From: Fodinibius salicampi | GTDB lineage: Bacteria > Bacteroidota > Rhodothermia > Balneolales > Balneolaceae | DNA: 64,000 nt | Reading direction: 5' to 3' | Assembly (NCBI RefSeq): GCF_039545095.1 | Contig: NZ_BAABRS010000002.1 | Span: forward strand, 310,001-374,000 | Shown here: in pieces, positions 33,195-42,618 of the stretch | How the letters are laid out: every line of letters begins with the position of its first letter | Position numbering within the stretch: position 1 is the stretch's first letter | Position numbers and translations under genes: made by a program | The notes under the pieces: generated by a model | The model's input: only the letters and a program-made list of their open reading frames with translations | What the model was told of the DNA's origin: nothing | Databases searched by the model: none

Positions 33195-35630
33195 TTGTCT
33201 TTATACGCTGATATTGTCTTTCCAACTGCAGTGCGTCAGCCTTTTACCTATGAATTGCCGGAAGTACTAAAAGAAAATGCCGCTCCCGGGAGACGGGTAT
33301 GGGTGCCGCTTCAAAAACACAAGGCGATCGGTATGATCGTCAATATACACGATCGAACCCCGAACTTTAATACGCGTAAGGTTGAAAAAATTCTGGATGA
33401 GGAGCCGGTGCTTTCCGATGAACTGTTGCGGCTGACTGAGTGGATGTATCGTTTCTACTATTGTGGATGGGGTGAGACCGTGCAGGCAGCCCTGCCGGCC
33501 GGACTTAATTTCTATGCGGAAAAGAAGGTCCGGGCCGTTATGGATGAAATACCCGACTATCTGGATGAAAAGGAACAGGATATCGTTGCGGAGGTTCAGT
33601 CAGAAGAAGCATACTCTTTGAAAGAGGCCAACAAGAGATGGGGTGATAAGGTTATCAAGCGACTGGTGGGACAAAAAGCGCTGGAGATATGGGAAGAACC
33701 AGCTCTTAAAATGGAGCCCAATACTGAAACGCTGTGGCGATGGTCGACGGAGGATGCGCCCGAAAAAGCCCGGAAAGTTATACGGGAGCACAAAGAAAAG
33801 GATCAAAGTTATAAATGGATTCGGGCATTAGAGCTACTTTTAGAGTTAAATTTGCCGGAATTTCAACCCCAATTGACGTCTCATGACCTGCTTGAATATT
33901 ATACACTTAATCGTATAAGCGAAGAGGGGTTGATTATTTCGAAAGAGGTGGAAGCCAATAATTTAAGCCTTAAATATGAATATGACCCTTCCCAGCTTAA
34001 GACCTTGAATGAGGAGCAGCAGGAAGCTTATGAGGCCATTGAAGAAGTTCTATCAAAGAATCAGTTTGCTTCTTTTCTGTTATTTGGTATTACGGGCAGC
34101 GGCAAGACAGAAGTCTATATCCATGCGCTTAAAAAAGCGCTTGAGCAGGGGAAAGGAGGGCTGGTGCTGGTGCCGGAAATTGGATTAACCCCACAGATTG
34201 TAGAGCGTTTCTATCACATTTTTGGGGATGATATTGCGGTTTTACACAGTCGCCTGACTAATCGTGAGCGTTATGATGCCTGGCGGGCGCTGCAAAAGGG
34301 AGAGAAAAGTATTGCCATTGGAGCCCGGTCAGCGGTTTTCGCCCCGGTGCAGGATTTGGGACTCATTATTGTTGACGAGGAGCACGATGCCTCTTACAAA
34401 CAGGTGAATCCTGCGCCCCGCTATCACGGCCGGGATGTGGCTATTATGCGGGCCTACATGAATAATGCAGCCGTGGTTATGGGCTCCGCTACGCCCAGTA
34501 TGGTTTCTTTGCATGGTGCAAAAAAAGGAAAGAGTAAGATGTTATCGCTGACGGAACGTCCTTTTGAGGCAACACTCCCCGAGGTAAAAGTGCTGGATAT
34601 GAAGCAGTATCGATCGGCGATGCGGGGGCCATTGACGGTTCCTTTATTTGAGGCCGTAAAGGAAGCGATGGAGCAAGAGGAGCAGGCCATTTTGTTGTAT
34701 AATCGTCGGGGTTTTTCTTCTTACCTGCAGTGCGGGCACTGTGGGGAGATTCCGGAATGTCCCAATTGCTCGGTGAGCCTGACCTTTCATAAATCCAAGA
34801 AACAACTTAGATGTCACTATTGTGGGTACTCAGAACGACAACCCCGGTGCTGCAGGGAGTGTAATCATGAGGCTGTTGCCCCTCGTGGAAGTGGTACGCA
34901 AAAATTGGAAGAGGAGCTTTCTGAGCTTTTCCCTGATGCCCGAACCCTGCGCATGGATTATGATACGACCTCCGGAAAGGAAGCGCACGCCAATATACTC
35001 CAGACATTTGGGCGCAAGGAAGCAGATATTTTGGTGGGTACACAGATTGTAGGCAAGGGACTTAATTTTCCGGATGTAACCGTGGTGGGCGTCATTGATG
35101 CGGATACTGAGCTGGCTTTCCCCTCTTTTCGATCGGGTGAGCGAATGTACCAGTTACTGAGCCAAGTGGCAGGCCGATCGGGACGGGCAGAGAAGAAGGG
35201 GCGGGTCTTTTTTCAAACCTGGCAGCCGGATCACCCGGCAATTAAGACAGCACGCAAGCACGATTATAAATCTTTTGCGCGTCAAGAACTGGCTTATAGG
35301 AAAATGCTGGAGTATCCCCCCTATTCGCGGATCATTCGATTTACATTTAAAGGTAAAAGAGACACCCGGGTACGGAGGGTGGCGTATGCATTTACGGAAA
35401 GCCTTACAGAAGTTCTGGGAAATATGGAGGCTGTTTTGGGACCCTCACCGGCTGCTATCGCCCGCATGCAGAACTTTTATCGGTGGGAAAGCCTCTTAAA
35501 GATAAAGCCTTCCAATGGTGCAAGTGCCATTGAACGACTTATAGACCAGACCTTTGAGCGGTATGAGAATCGTAAACCCAAAGGAGCCAGCAGCGTCCGA
35601 ATTAACGTGAATGTAGATGCCTTGGAGTAG
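33195..35630 (+). CDS. priA: Primosomal protein N' (PriA helicase)
   Basis: This 811-residue replication-restart helicase reloads the replisome at stalled forks. It has the N-terminal PriA domain (SLYADIVFPTAVRQPFTYEL), Walker A GITGSGKTEVY (about 300), the Walker B motif VDEEHDASYKQ (about 392), a zinc-binding insert (CGHCGEIPECPNCSVSLTFH and later CHYCGYSERQPRCCRECN, about 512-555), and QVAGRSGRAEKKGRV near residue 655. Translation starts at a TTG: the conserved N-terminus leaves no room for another start, and the next in-frame ATG is deep inside the domain. It is flanked by egtD and a GCS2-type gene without obvious linkage. Confidence 0.96.
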   Translation: MSLYADIVFPTAVRQPFTYELPEVLKENAAPGRRVWVPLQKHKAIGMIVNIHDRTPNFNTRKVEKILDEEPVLSDELLRLTEWMYRFYYCGWGETVQAALPAGLNFYAEKKVRAVMDEIPDYLDEKEQDIVAEVQSEEAYSLKEANKRWGDKVIKRLVGQKALEIWEEPALKMEPNTETLWRWSTEDAPEKARKVIREHKEKDQSYKWIRALELLLELNLPEFQPQLTSHDLLEYYTLNRISEEGLIISKEVEANNLSLKYEYDPSQLKTLNEEQQEAYEAIEEVLSKNQFASFLLFGITGSGKTEVYIHALKKALEQGKGGLVLVPEIGLTPQIVERFYHIFGDDIAVLHSRLTNRERYDAWRALQKGEKSIAIGARSAVFAPVQDLGLIIVDEEHDASYKQVNPAPRYHGRDVAIMRAYMNNAAVVMGSATPSMVSLHGAKKGKSKMLSLTERPFEATLPEVKVLDMKQYRSAMRGPLTVPLFEAVKEAMEQEEQAILLYNRRGFSSYLQCGHCGEIPECPNCSVSLTFHKSKKQLRCHYCGYSERQPRCCRECNHEAVAPRGSGTQKLEEELSELFPDARTLRMDYDTTSGKEAHANILQTFGRKEADILVGTQIVGKGLNFPDVTVVGVIDADTELAFPSFRSGERMYQLLSQVAGRSGRAEKKGRVFFQTWQPDHPAIKTARKHDYKSFARQELAYRKMLEYPPYSRIIRFTFKGKRDTRVRRVAYAFTESLTEVLGNMEAVLGPSPAAIARMQNFYRWESLLKIKPSNGASAIERLIDQTFERYENRKPKGASSVRINVNVDALE

Positions 35631-35782
35631 AATTTCCACCTGCTGCTCCCATCATTAAAAGTTTTTGTAATTGGTACAGGGATCGTTAAAAGGCTTAATA
35701 CCGTTTAATTATGCTTGCATTGTACTTAAGAAATTCGATTATTACAGCCATTAACACTTGTTAACAGTTTAGTGAGGTGCCT

Positions 35783-37726
35783 ATGGGTGAGTCCAGAGTA
35801 AAGCTGGCCGACAGTCAGGAAGAAGTGCAGCGGTTTATGAAATATGTGTTGAAGGACTTGCGGGCGCTGGATCGTATGCTCGAGGAAGATGACTGGTTTG
35901 AGACCGATCCGATCCGTATCGGAGCCGAGCAGGAGCTCTGCCTGGTCAATCAGCAAGCGAAAGCATGGCCGCACTCAATGGAGATACTGAATAAATTAGA
36001 GAGCGAGGGTGCGGAAGGTTTTACCACGGAGTTTGCCAAGTTTAATCTGGAAATAAACTTAAAACCACTGGAATTTACCGGCGATTGCCTGTCGCAGATG
36101 GAGGAAAACCTTCAACAGCAGATAGACCGAGTACGAAGAGTAGCAGAAGATATGGGAGGAGAAATACTATTAACAGGTATCCTTCCAACCATCCGGAAGA
36201 TGGATATAGATTTGAAAAATATGACGCCTCTGCAGCGGTATAGAGCTCTTTGCGAGGCTATTACGAAACTCAGAAGTGAGGATTTTGATCTGCGCATCCA
36301 GGGGATGGATGAGCTGTTGATGAAGTTTGATTCACCGCTTCTGGAGGCCTGTAACACTGGTTTTCAGGTACATCTGCAGGTAGATCCGGAGGAGTTTGTT
36401 ACTAAATATAATATTGCCCAGCTGGTTACGGCACCGGTACTTGCAGGAACAGTAGGCTCTCCTATATTGTTTGGCAAGCGTCTGTGGAATGAAACTCGTA
36501 TTGCACTTTTCCAGCAATCAGTGGATACCCGAACCGTAGGCGACCACCTGCGTGAAAGCAGCCCCCGGGTTACATTTGGCAATGAATGGGTAAAAGAGAG
36601 TATTTTAGAAATTTTTCAGGAAGATACCGCCCGTTATCGTGTAATGTTGAGTTCGGAAGTAACTGAAGATGTGGAGAAGATGCTGGATGAGGGGACACCC
36701 CCAGCCTTGAAAGCTTTGCAGGTACATAACGGAACAGTCTATCGGTGGAATCGTCCCTGCTATGGATTATTGGACGGTAAAGCGCACTTGCGTATTGAGA
36801 ATCGCATGATGCCTTCAGGTCCCACGGTAACGGATGAGGTTGCCAATTCAGCTTTTTGGCTGGGACTGATGAATAAGATGGATGATTATTATCCTAATAT
36901 ATCTGAAAAAATGGATTTTGATGATGCACGGATGAACTTTGTTGCGGCTTCCAAAATGGGACTGGATACAAAGTTCCGCTGGTTCGACGACCAGCGAATA
37001 AATGCTGTCGACCTTATTACCGAGGAATTACTCCCTATTGCTCGCGAGGGACTAGAGGAAGTGGATATCGCCAATAGCGATATATCTGATTACCTGGGAT
37101 TGATTCGGGATCGGGTTTCTTCCGGCCAAACACCATCGTATTGGATGCTGAATAATTATGCCGCTTTGATGAAGGAAAATGAATCCAAAGAACACACGCT
37201 GGCGGCTATCACCACAGCGATGGTTAAGAATCAGAAAAAGGGTGAGCCCGTCCATAAATGGGGTCGAGTTCGGATTGAAGACCTGGACCACTGGGAGCCT
37301 TCGAGCCTGATTGTAGAGGAGTTTATGACCACTGATCTATTCACGGTGCAGAAGGATGACATCCTGGAATTTGTAGCTAATTTGATTGACTGGCGGCGTA
37401 TTCAGTATGTTCCGGTAGAGGACGAAAAGAAACATTTGGTGGGATTGGTTACTATGCGCATGATGTTTAATGAATATAGTAAGGCAGTGAATCAGGGAAA
37501 AGATGTGGTAGAATCGGTCGAGGATATCATGATTGATAATCCGATTACGATTCATCCGGAAGCTTCAATCATGGAGGCAATGGATATTATGGACAGTCAG
37601 GAGATTGGATGCCTGCCAGTGGTTAAAAATAACCGTCTGGTAGGTATTATTACAGAACATAACTATATGAAAATAGCAGGACGACTGTTGAAAGTATTAC
37701 ATTCGAATAACGATCCTAATGAATAA
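35783..37726 (+). CDS. Glutamate-cysteine ligase family (GCS2) protein with C-terminal CBS pair
   Basis: This 647-residue protein fuses a GCS2-type carboxylate-amine ligase domain (about 30-480) with two CBS motifs (about 512-640). The ligase half shows IRIGAEQELCLV, TEFAKFNLEINLKP, the long FQVHLQVDP segment and LRIENRMMPSGPTVTDE. The CBS half shows VEEFMTTDLFTVQKDDILEF and VEDIMIDNPITIHPE. The fusion suggests an ATP-dependent peptide-bond enzyme regulated by adenine nucleotides. The exact product (gamma-glutamylcysteine or another amide) is uncertain. A GTGAGG site at 35772-35777 supports ATG 35783 over GTG 35777. It overlaps the next gene by 8 bases, so the two are co-translated. Confidence 0.87.
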   Translation: MGESRVKLADSQEEVQRFMKYVLKDLRALDRMLEEDDWFETDPIRIGAEQELCLVNQQAKAWPHSMEILNKLESEGAEGFTTEFAKFNLEINLKPLEFTGDCLSQMEENLQQQIDRVRRVAEDMGGEILLTGILPTIRKMDIDLKNMTPLQRYRALCEAITKLRSEDFDLRIQGMDELLMKFDSPLLEACNTGFQVHLQVDPEEFVTKYNIAQLVTAPVLAGTVGSPILFGKRLWNETRIALFQQSVDTRTVGDHLRESSPRVTFGNEWVKESILEIFQEDTARYRVMLSSEVTEDVEKMLDEGTPPALKALQVHNGTVYRWNRPCYGLLDGKAHLRIENRMMPSGPTVTDEVANSAFWLGLMNKMDDYYPNISEKMDFDDARMNFVAASKMGLDTKFRWFDDQRINAVDLITEELLPIAREGLEEVDIANSDISDYLGLIRDRVSSGQTPSYWMLNNYAALMKENESKEHTLAAITTAMVKNQKKGEPVHKWGRVRIEDLDHWEPSSLIVEEFMTTDLFTVQKDDILEFVANLIDWRRIQYVPVEDEKKHLVGLVTMRMMFNEYSKAVNQGKDVVESVEDIMIDNPITIHPEASIMEAMDIMDSQEIGCLPVVKNNRLVGIITEHNYMKIAGRLLKVLHSNNDPNE

Positions 37727-38672
37727 AACGGCTACAACCGAAGATAACATACAAATAGCGTCAAAGCGGATTATTGGATCACTGGAGGGGCCCAAAAAGG
37801 GTCCGTTGGTTATTCTTTTAACCGGAATGCACGGCAATGAAACGGCTGGTGTGGAGGCGGTGAGTAGTATTCTTGAACTTCTGGAACAGCGAAAGGAAGA
37901 GTTTCGGGGAAGGCTCTTGGGAATACGCGCAAATCTGCAAGCCCTGCAGCATGGAGTGCGCTATGTGGATGAGGATATGAACCGCATCTGGTTTACTTCT
38001 ATTATTGAAGATATTCGATCTAAGCCCGAACATCATTTGCGATCAAGCGAGCGCGTTGAAGTTAAGCGGTTGTTGCGAATCCTTGATCGCCTTCAGGAGA
38101 ACAGCAGTGAAAAAGTGATTCTTGCCGATGTTCATACGTTTTCGGCAGAGGGAGCTATGTTCACGATCCCCGGCAAGGTAAACGAGCATCGCGAATTGTT
38201 ATCCCAAATCTATGCACCAATGGTATTTGGAATCGGGGAATCGCTGCGTGGAACGGCATTGAAATATTATCAGAAGCGCGGGATTCTTTCATTTGCCCTG
38301 GAAGGGGGACAGCATACCAATCAGTTAACGCAGTACAACATTACGGCTTCCTTATTTTTGCTGCTGCAGGCCTTAGGCTGTATTAAGTCAGAACATTACC
38401 CTGAGATAGCCAAATTTCGGGAACATCTTCAGTCTCATACCCGACAGCTTCCTGCCCAAACCGAGTTGGTATACCAGCACATGATAGAGGATGGGGATGA
38501 GTTTAAAATGCGTCCTGGCTATAGTAATTTTCAGAAGGTTAAAGAGGGAGAATGGCTGGCTTCCGACCGCAGAGGAAAAATTGAAGCCCGTTGTGATGGC
38601 TATATCCTCATGCCGTTATACCAGGAGCAGGGGAATGACGGATTCTTTATTATCAAAGAGCACGAAGCTTAA
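37719..38672 (+). CDS. Succinylglutamate desuccinylase/aspartoacylase family metalloenzyme
   Basis: This 317-residue M14-like zinc deacylase/carboxypeptidase has GMHGNETAG (ligands H38 and E41), VDEDMNRIW, and a later LADVHTFSA that supplies the third ligand, plus ALEGGQHTNQ near the active site. The family removes acyl groups from amino acids, but the real substrate is unknown. It overlaps the GCS2-CBS gene by 8 bases, which suggests that it acts on the same metabolite, or that one makes and the other breaks a gamma-linked amide; this is inference. Confidence 0.85.
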   Translation: MNKTATTEDNIQIASKRIIGSLEGPKKGPLVILLTGMHGNETAGVEAVSSILELLEQRKEEFRGRLLGIRANLQALQHGVRYVDEDMNRIWFTSIIEDIRSKPEHHLRSSERVEVKRLLRILDRLQENSSEKVILADVHTFSAEGAMFTIPGKVNEHRELLSQIYAPMVFGIGESLRGTALKYYQKRGILSFALEGGQHTNQLTQYNITASLFLLLQALGCIKSEHYPEIAKFREHLQSHTRQLPAQTELVYQHMIEDGDEFKMRPGYSNFQKVKEGEWLASDRRGKIEARCDGYILMPLYQEQGNDGFFIIKEHEA

Positions 38673-38738
38673 CAATTTTTCTTATTTTCCACTCTATGAA
38701 ATGGGAGATGGAATCCCGCGATCAGATGAATTTAGGTT

Positions 38739-39614
38739 ATGAATGATTACGAATTTGTTGACGGCACGCGTCTTTCTTCAGTGATTGAGGCGCTTATCTT
38801 TTCGAGTCCGGAGCCTATATCTGCGGAGAAGATCTGTGAAATTATTGCCAAAGGAGAAGAAAATCTGGGTTTGGAAACCGAGGCTGTGGAGCCGTTTGTA
38901 GATAAGTTAAATCAGCGGTATGAAGAGAACGGTCTGGCATTTGAAATTACCCTGGTCGGCGGAGGATATACCTTTGCGACTAAAAAGCGCTATGAGCCAT
39001 GGTTGAGCATTTTTCAGCATGAAAATGCCTATCGGAAACTTTCACAGTCTGCTATAGAAACCCTGGCTATCGTAGCCTATAAACAGCCTGTAACCAAGCC
39101 TGAAGTGGATGACATCCGCGGAGTGGATTCCGGTTATATCCTGCGCCAACTGTTGGAGAAAGTATTGATTGAGGTCTCTGGCCGATTGGATGCGCCGGGA
39201 AAGCCCCTGTTGTATCGAACTACCAAGCATTTTTTGAAGCATTTTGGCATCAACTCCATTGATGAACTGCCCAAGCCGCGGGAAATTGAGGAGATTCTCC
39301 GGGATGATGATATGGCCGAACATCGCCAATTCCTTTTTGACCGGCAGCTCGAACTTGAAGAGTTACAGGAAAAGGCAGAGGATGAGGATGCCACGGAAAC
39401 AGCTCTCTCGCTTATTGAGGCTGTTGATAAAATTGATGAGGATGAAGTGCCTGACCTCGAGGAGTATACCGCTGAAGAGTTAACCCTGGAAGAGGAGGCG
39501 CAAGAGGAAGGGGATAGCGATAAAGAAGTAAATACACAGGAAGATGAGCAGGAAGAAAAAGAATTTGAATCGATAGAAAAACCAGATAATGAGTCGACGA
39601 AAGAGGAGGAGTAA
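38739..39614 (+). CDS. scpB: Segregation and condensation protein B
   Basis: This 291-residue ScpB acts with ScpA and SMC in chromosome condensation. Two winged-helix domains are seen: the first with LSSVIEALIFSSPEPISAEK, the second with LSQSAIETLAIVAYKQPVTK, then PEVDDIRGVDSG and LLYRTTKHFLKHFGI. The last 80 residues are a very acidic tail (EEEAQEEGDSDKEVNTQEDE) that is longer than in most ScpB proteins. It overlaps the downstream pseudouridine synthase gene by 26 bases; the scpB-rluB order is common in bacteria. Confidence 0.95.
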   Translation: MNDYEFVDGTRLSSVIEALIFSSPEPISAEKICEIIAKGEENLGLETEAVEPFVDKLNQRYEENGLAFEITLVGGGYTFATKKRYEPWLSIFQHENAYRKLSQSAIETLAIVAYKQPVTKPEVDDIRGVDSGYILRQLLEKVLIEVSGRLDAPGKPLLYRTTKHFLKHFGINSIDELPKPREIEEILRDDDMAEHRQFLFDRQLELEELQEKAEDEDATETALSLIEAVDKIDEDEVPDLEEYTAEELTLEEEAQEEGDSDKEVNTQEDEQEEKEFESIEKPDNESTKEEE

Positions 39615-40395
39615 TCAGCGAAATCGTAAGGAAGCACCCCATGCTGTAGATCAAAATTACAGCGAGGATGAGGATATACGCCTGAATAAATATATCGCCC
39701 ACTGTGGATTTTGTTCCCGTCGCAAGGCAGATGACTATATTGCGGCGGGCAAGGTGAAGGTAAACGATGAGGTAGTAACGCAGATGGGAGTCAAGGTGCA
39801 GCGTACCGATCGCGTAGTGGTAGAGGGGGAACAGCTGAACCTTGAAAAATTGGTATATATTCTCCTTAATAAACCGAAAGATACGATTACTACCACAGAT
39901 GATCCGCGTAATCGTGATACCGTGATGGATAAAGTTGAAGATGCTACGGGAAAGCGTGTTTACCCGGTAGGTCGCCTCGATCGTCATACCATGGGGCTGT
40001 TGCTTTTGACAAATGACGGAGATCTGGCAAACCGGCTGATGCATCCCAGCTATGAGGTGCGTAAGACATATGAGGTGGAAACCGAACGAAAGTTAAAGGA
40101 TAATGAGCTGCAGGAACTCCAGGAGGGGATCGAATTGGAAGATGGTTTTGCTAAGGCTCACAGTATCGCCCGTACTCCCAACGGCTTTGTCCTGACTATT
40201 TTTGAGGGCCGTAACCGGCTGGTACGTAGAATGGTTGAGTATTTTGGCACGGAGGCAACGAAATTGAAGCGTATTGACTATGCCGGCCTGAATCTTAACA
40301 ATGTTAAGATGGGGCAGTGGCGCTATCTCGAGGAACGCGAAATTAATGCTCTTAGGAAGCTGGTTAAGCTGGAGCCTTTGAACTTTAAGAAGTAG
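39589..40395 (+). CDS. rluB: RluB-type 23S rRNA pseudouridine synthase
   Basis: This 268-residue enzyme has a basic N-terminus (SRRKRRSNQRNRKEA), an S4 RNA-binding domain (IRLNKYIAHCGFCSRRKADD, then YIAAGKVKVNDEVV), and a RsuA/RluB catalytic domain with GRLDRHTMGLLLLTNDGDLA carrying the catalytic aspartate, and LTIFEGRNRLVRRM. It converts a uridine in 23S rRNA to pseudouridine. Which site is modified (RluB, RluE or RluF type) cannot be told for sure; position after scpB supports RluB. It starts 26 bases inside scpB. Confidence 0.92.
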   Translation: MSRRKRRSNQRNRKEAPHAVDQNYSEDEDIRLNKYIAHCGFCSRRKADDYIAAGKVKVNDEVVTQMGVKVQRTDRVVVEGEQLNLEKLVYILLNKPKDTITTTDDPRNRDTVMDKVEDATGKRVYPVGRLDRHTMGLLLLTNDGDLANRLMHPSYEVRKTYEVETERKLKDNELQELQEGIELEDGFAKAHSIARTPNGFVLTIFEGRNRLVRRMVEYFGTEATKLKRIDYAGLNLNNVKMGQWRYLEEREINALRKLVKLEPLNFKK

Positions 40396-40494
40396 TTCAC
40401 TTGGGTAATGGGTATTTTTTTTTAGAAGATATTCCTGCAAAGATCGTACGAAGTCATATAACATTTAAAAAATTTTGATTGATATCTTTTGGTT

Positions 40495-41358
40495 ATGAAA
40501 CAGTCTGGTTTTGTTCCTTCCAGTGAAAATCTGCCCATTTATTATGATTTGTATACACCGGATGAGTGGTCCTCTGGTCAACCGCTGCCGGTGGTGCTTT
40601 TCCTGCACGGTTTTAAGGGCTTTAAAGACTGGGGAGCTTTCCCTGATGCGTGTGCCGAATTAAGCAGGGCAGGATTTGCGGTGCTGGCAATGAACTTTTC
40701 CCTGAATGGAGTAGGGGAGAGCATGACAGAATTTGATCAGCTGGATCGCTTTGCCCGGGAAACATTGAGCCAGGATCTTGATGATGTAGGATCAGTCATT
40801 GCAGCTCTCAAAAATAGTAAAATAGAAATGTCGGAAGGTATTCAGCTGGATACCGACGTCATTGGTATAGTAGGACACTCGCGCGGGGGACATACCGCGG
40901 TAGCGGCTGCTGCAGAGTATCCGGAAGTCAAATGCCTGGTAACATGGTCTGCGGTTGCGGATTATAATGCCCGATGGAGTTCGGAAATGGTCAGTGATTG
41001 GGAGGAAAAAGGCGTGACGGAAATTATAAACGGGCGTACGGGACAAATCATGCCGGTCAAGAAAATAGTGCATGAAGATGCCTTAGAGAATGCAGATAGG
41101 CTGATGGCCGTTAAGCGGGTTGAAGAACTCAGTATTCCTGCTCTCTTTGTACATTCCAGAGGGGACGAGGCTGTCCCATATAGCGAAGCTGAAAAATTAT
41201 ATGAACATTGTACCTCAGAGCAGAAAGAAATTTTACTCATGCCTGACTCAGGCCACACTTTTGATACCTCCCATCCTTTTGATGGTGAAGATTTTCCTGA
41301 TATTTTTCAAGAAGTGGTTACTGCAACTAGGGAGTGGTTTCAGAATTATTTGCAATAA
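40495..41358 (+). CDS. Alpha/beta hydrolase (dienelactone-hydrolase-like)
   Basis: This 287-residue hydrolase has the oxyanion loop LFLHGFKGFKDWGAF, the nucleophile elbow GHSRGGH (Ser near 129), and the later SRGDEAVPYSEA and DSGHTFDT that supply Asp and His. It is cytoplasmic, as there is no signal peptide. The substrate is unknown. An in-frame TTG at 40489 would add two residues. It is followed 20 bases later by the TPR protein gene, so the two may share a transcript. Confidence 0.85.
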   Translation: MKQSGFVPSSENLPIYYDLYTPDEWSSGQPLPVVLFLHGFKGFKDWGAFPDACAELSRAGFAVLAMNFSLNGVGESMTEFDQLDRFARETLSQDLDDVGSVIAALKNSKIEMSEGIQLDTDVIGIVGHSRGGHTAVAAAAEYPEVKCLVTWSAVADYNARWSSEMVSDWEEKGVTEIINGRTGQIMPVKKIVHEDALENADRLMAVKRVEELSIPALFVHSRGDEAVPYSEAEKLYEHCTSEQKEILLMPDSGHTFDTSHPFDGEDFPDIFQEVVTATREWFQNYLQ

Positions 41359-41378
41359 GATCCGGGTGAAAACTGTTA

Positions 41379-42548
41379 ATGGGTAAAAAAGTTGTGAAAA
41401 CTCTGAAATTACTGTTACTGCTCTGCTTGCTTTTACCCTTGAGTGGAGCTGCGCAAGTCCCTGAATTGGTAACGGATTCTGAATTCCGTCCCGATGCAAA
41501 AGCAGCAGTAGATTCGATTTATAACTTTCAGTTTGAGGGAGCGGACCGGCGGCTCTCTGAATGGAAAGAGAAGTATCCTCAGCATCCGCTGTGGACGTTA
41601 ATGGAGGGTATGAAATTTTGGTGGGAAATACTTTCAGATCTTCAGGATACATCTCACGATGAACAGTTTATTAATATGATGAAAAAGGCTAATTATCAGG
41701 CCGGTAAACTGTTGGATGAGCAGCCGGGTCATGTTGATGCCCTTATTATTCAGGCAATTAGTAATGGTTATATAGCCCGTCAATATTCCAATCGTGAAGA
41801 GTGGATTAGTAGCCTGAATTATGCTCGCAAGGCGTTGAATGCGAATGAAAAATTAAAGAATCAGGAATCTGGCTTAGCAGATCTTAAGCTTGCAGAAGGG
41901 TTAAAGCGTTATTACGCAGCTTATCTGCCGGAAGCGTATCCTATTGTTAAAACAGTCTCATGGATGCTGCCAGAGGGAGATAAAGGAGAAGGATTAGAGT
42001 TGCTTAGGGAGGCTTCTGAAAATGCCATTTTTGCCCGGGCGGAAGCAACTTATTTTCTGGGAAATATTGCGTTCAACTATGAGAAGGAATATATGGAAGC
42101 AGTTCAACATTTTGTAGAATTACAGAGGCAGTATCCCCGGAATAATTATTATGCTCGTCTTTTGGTAAAAAGTTATTATCGATTGCGTCACTACGGTAAA
42201 GCACTTGAGTATATCAAAACAACGCTGAGGCATTGGGATAATGAGGGCTTCCCCAAACAAAAGATACTTCAGGAAGAGCTGTGGACCTGGAAAGGACAGA
42301 TTGTAGAGCGGATGGGTAATGTCGAAGAAGCACTGGCGCTGTATAAAAGTGCTTTTGAATTAGGTGGAGAATTACCCAATACAAGGGAACGTAGCTTTTG
42401 GATGGTTTCAGGCTATAAAGCCGGTAATATATTAGCGAAAAGAGGAGAGCATGAAGAGGCCCGACACTATCTCGAAAAAGTTGCCGAAGCCTCCCGATCC
42501 TCTAGCTATCGCGATAAAGCCCGTGATCTGTTATCCGAGCTGGAATAA
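41379..42548 (+). CDS. Exported TPR-type protein
   Basis: This 389-residue protein has a signal peptide (LKLLLLLCLLLPLSGAAQVP) and then helical repeats resembling TPRs: AVDSIYNFQFEGADRRLSEW, HPLWTLMEGMKFWWE, YGKALEYIKTTLRHW, GNVEEALALYKSAFELGGE and EEARHYLEKVAEASRSSSYR. It probably serves as a periplasmic or outer-membrane-side scaffold. No enzyme motif is present. A stem (42548-42578) follows its stop, opposite the convergent DUF4412 gene. Confidence 0.75.
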   Translation: MGKKVVKTLKLLLLLCLLLPLSGAAQVPELVTDSEFRPDAKAAVDSIYNFQFEGADRRLSEWKEKYPQHPLWTLMEGMKFWWEILSDLQDTSHDEQFINMMKKANYQAGKLLDEQPGHVDALIIQAISNGYIARQYSNREEWISSLNYARKALNANEKLKNQESGLADLKLAEGLKRYYAAYLPEAYPIVKTVSWMLPEGDKGEGLELLREASENAIFARAEATYFLGNIAFNYEKEYMEAVQHFVELQRQYPRNNYYARLLVKSYYRLRHYGKALEYIKTTLRHWDNEGFPKQKILQEELWTWKGQIVERMGNVEEALALYKSAFELGGELPNTRERSFWMVSGYKAGNILAKRGEHEEARHYLEKVAEASRSSSYRDKARDLLSELE

Positions 42549-42578
42549 GCTGTTTCAGGCGTGAACCTTAAAACAGCT
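42548..42578. terminator. Hairpin between convergent genes
   Basis: AGCTGTTT (42548-42555) pairs with AAACAGCT (42571-42578) around a 15-base loop, at the stop codon of the TPR gene and before the convergent DUF4412 gene. There is no strong T run, so termination is only plausible. Confidence 0.4.
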
Positions 42579-42618
42579 AGGTACTTTCTTTTGATACTTT
42601 AACGCGAATAACTAACTA

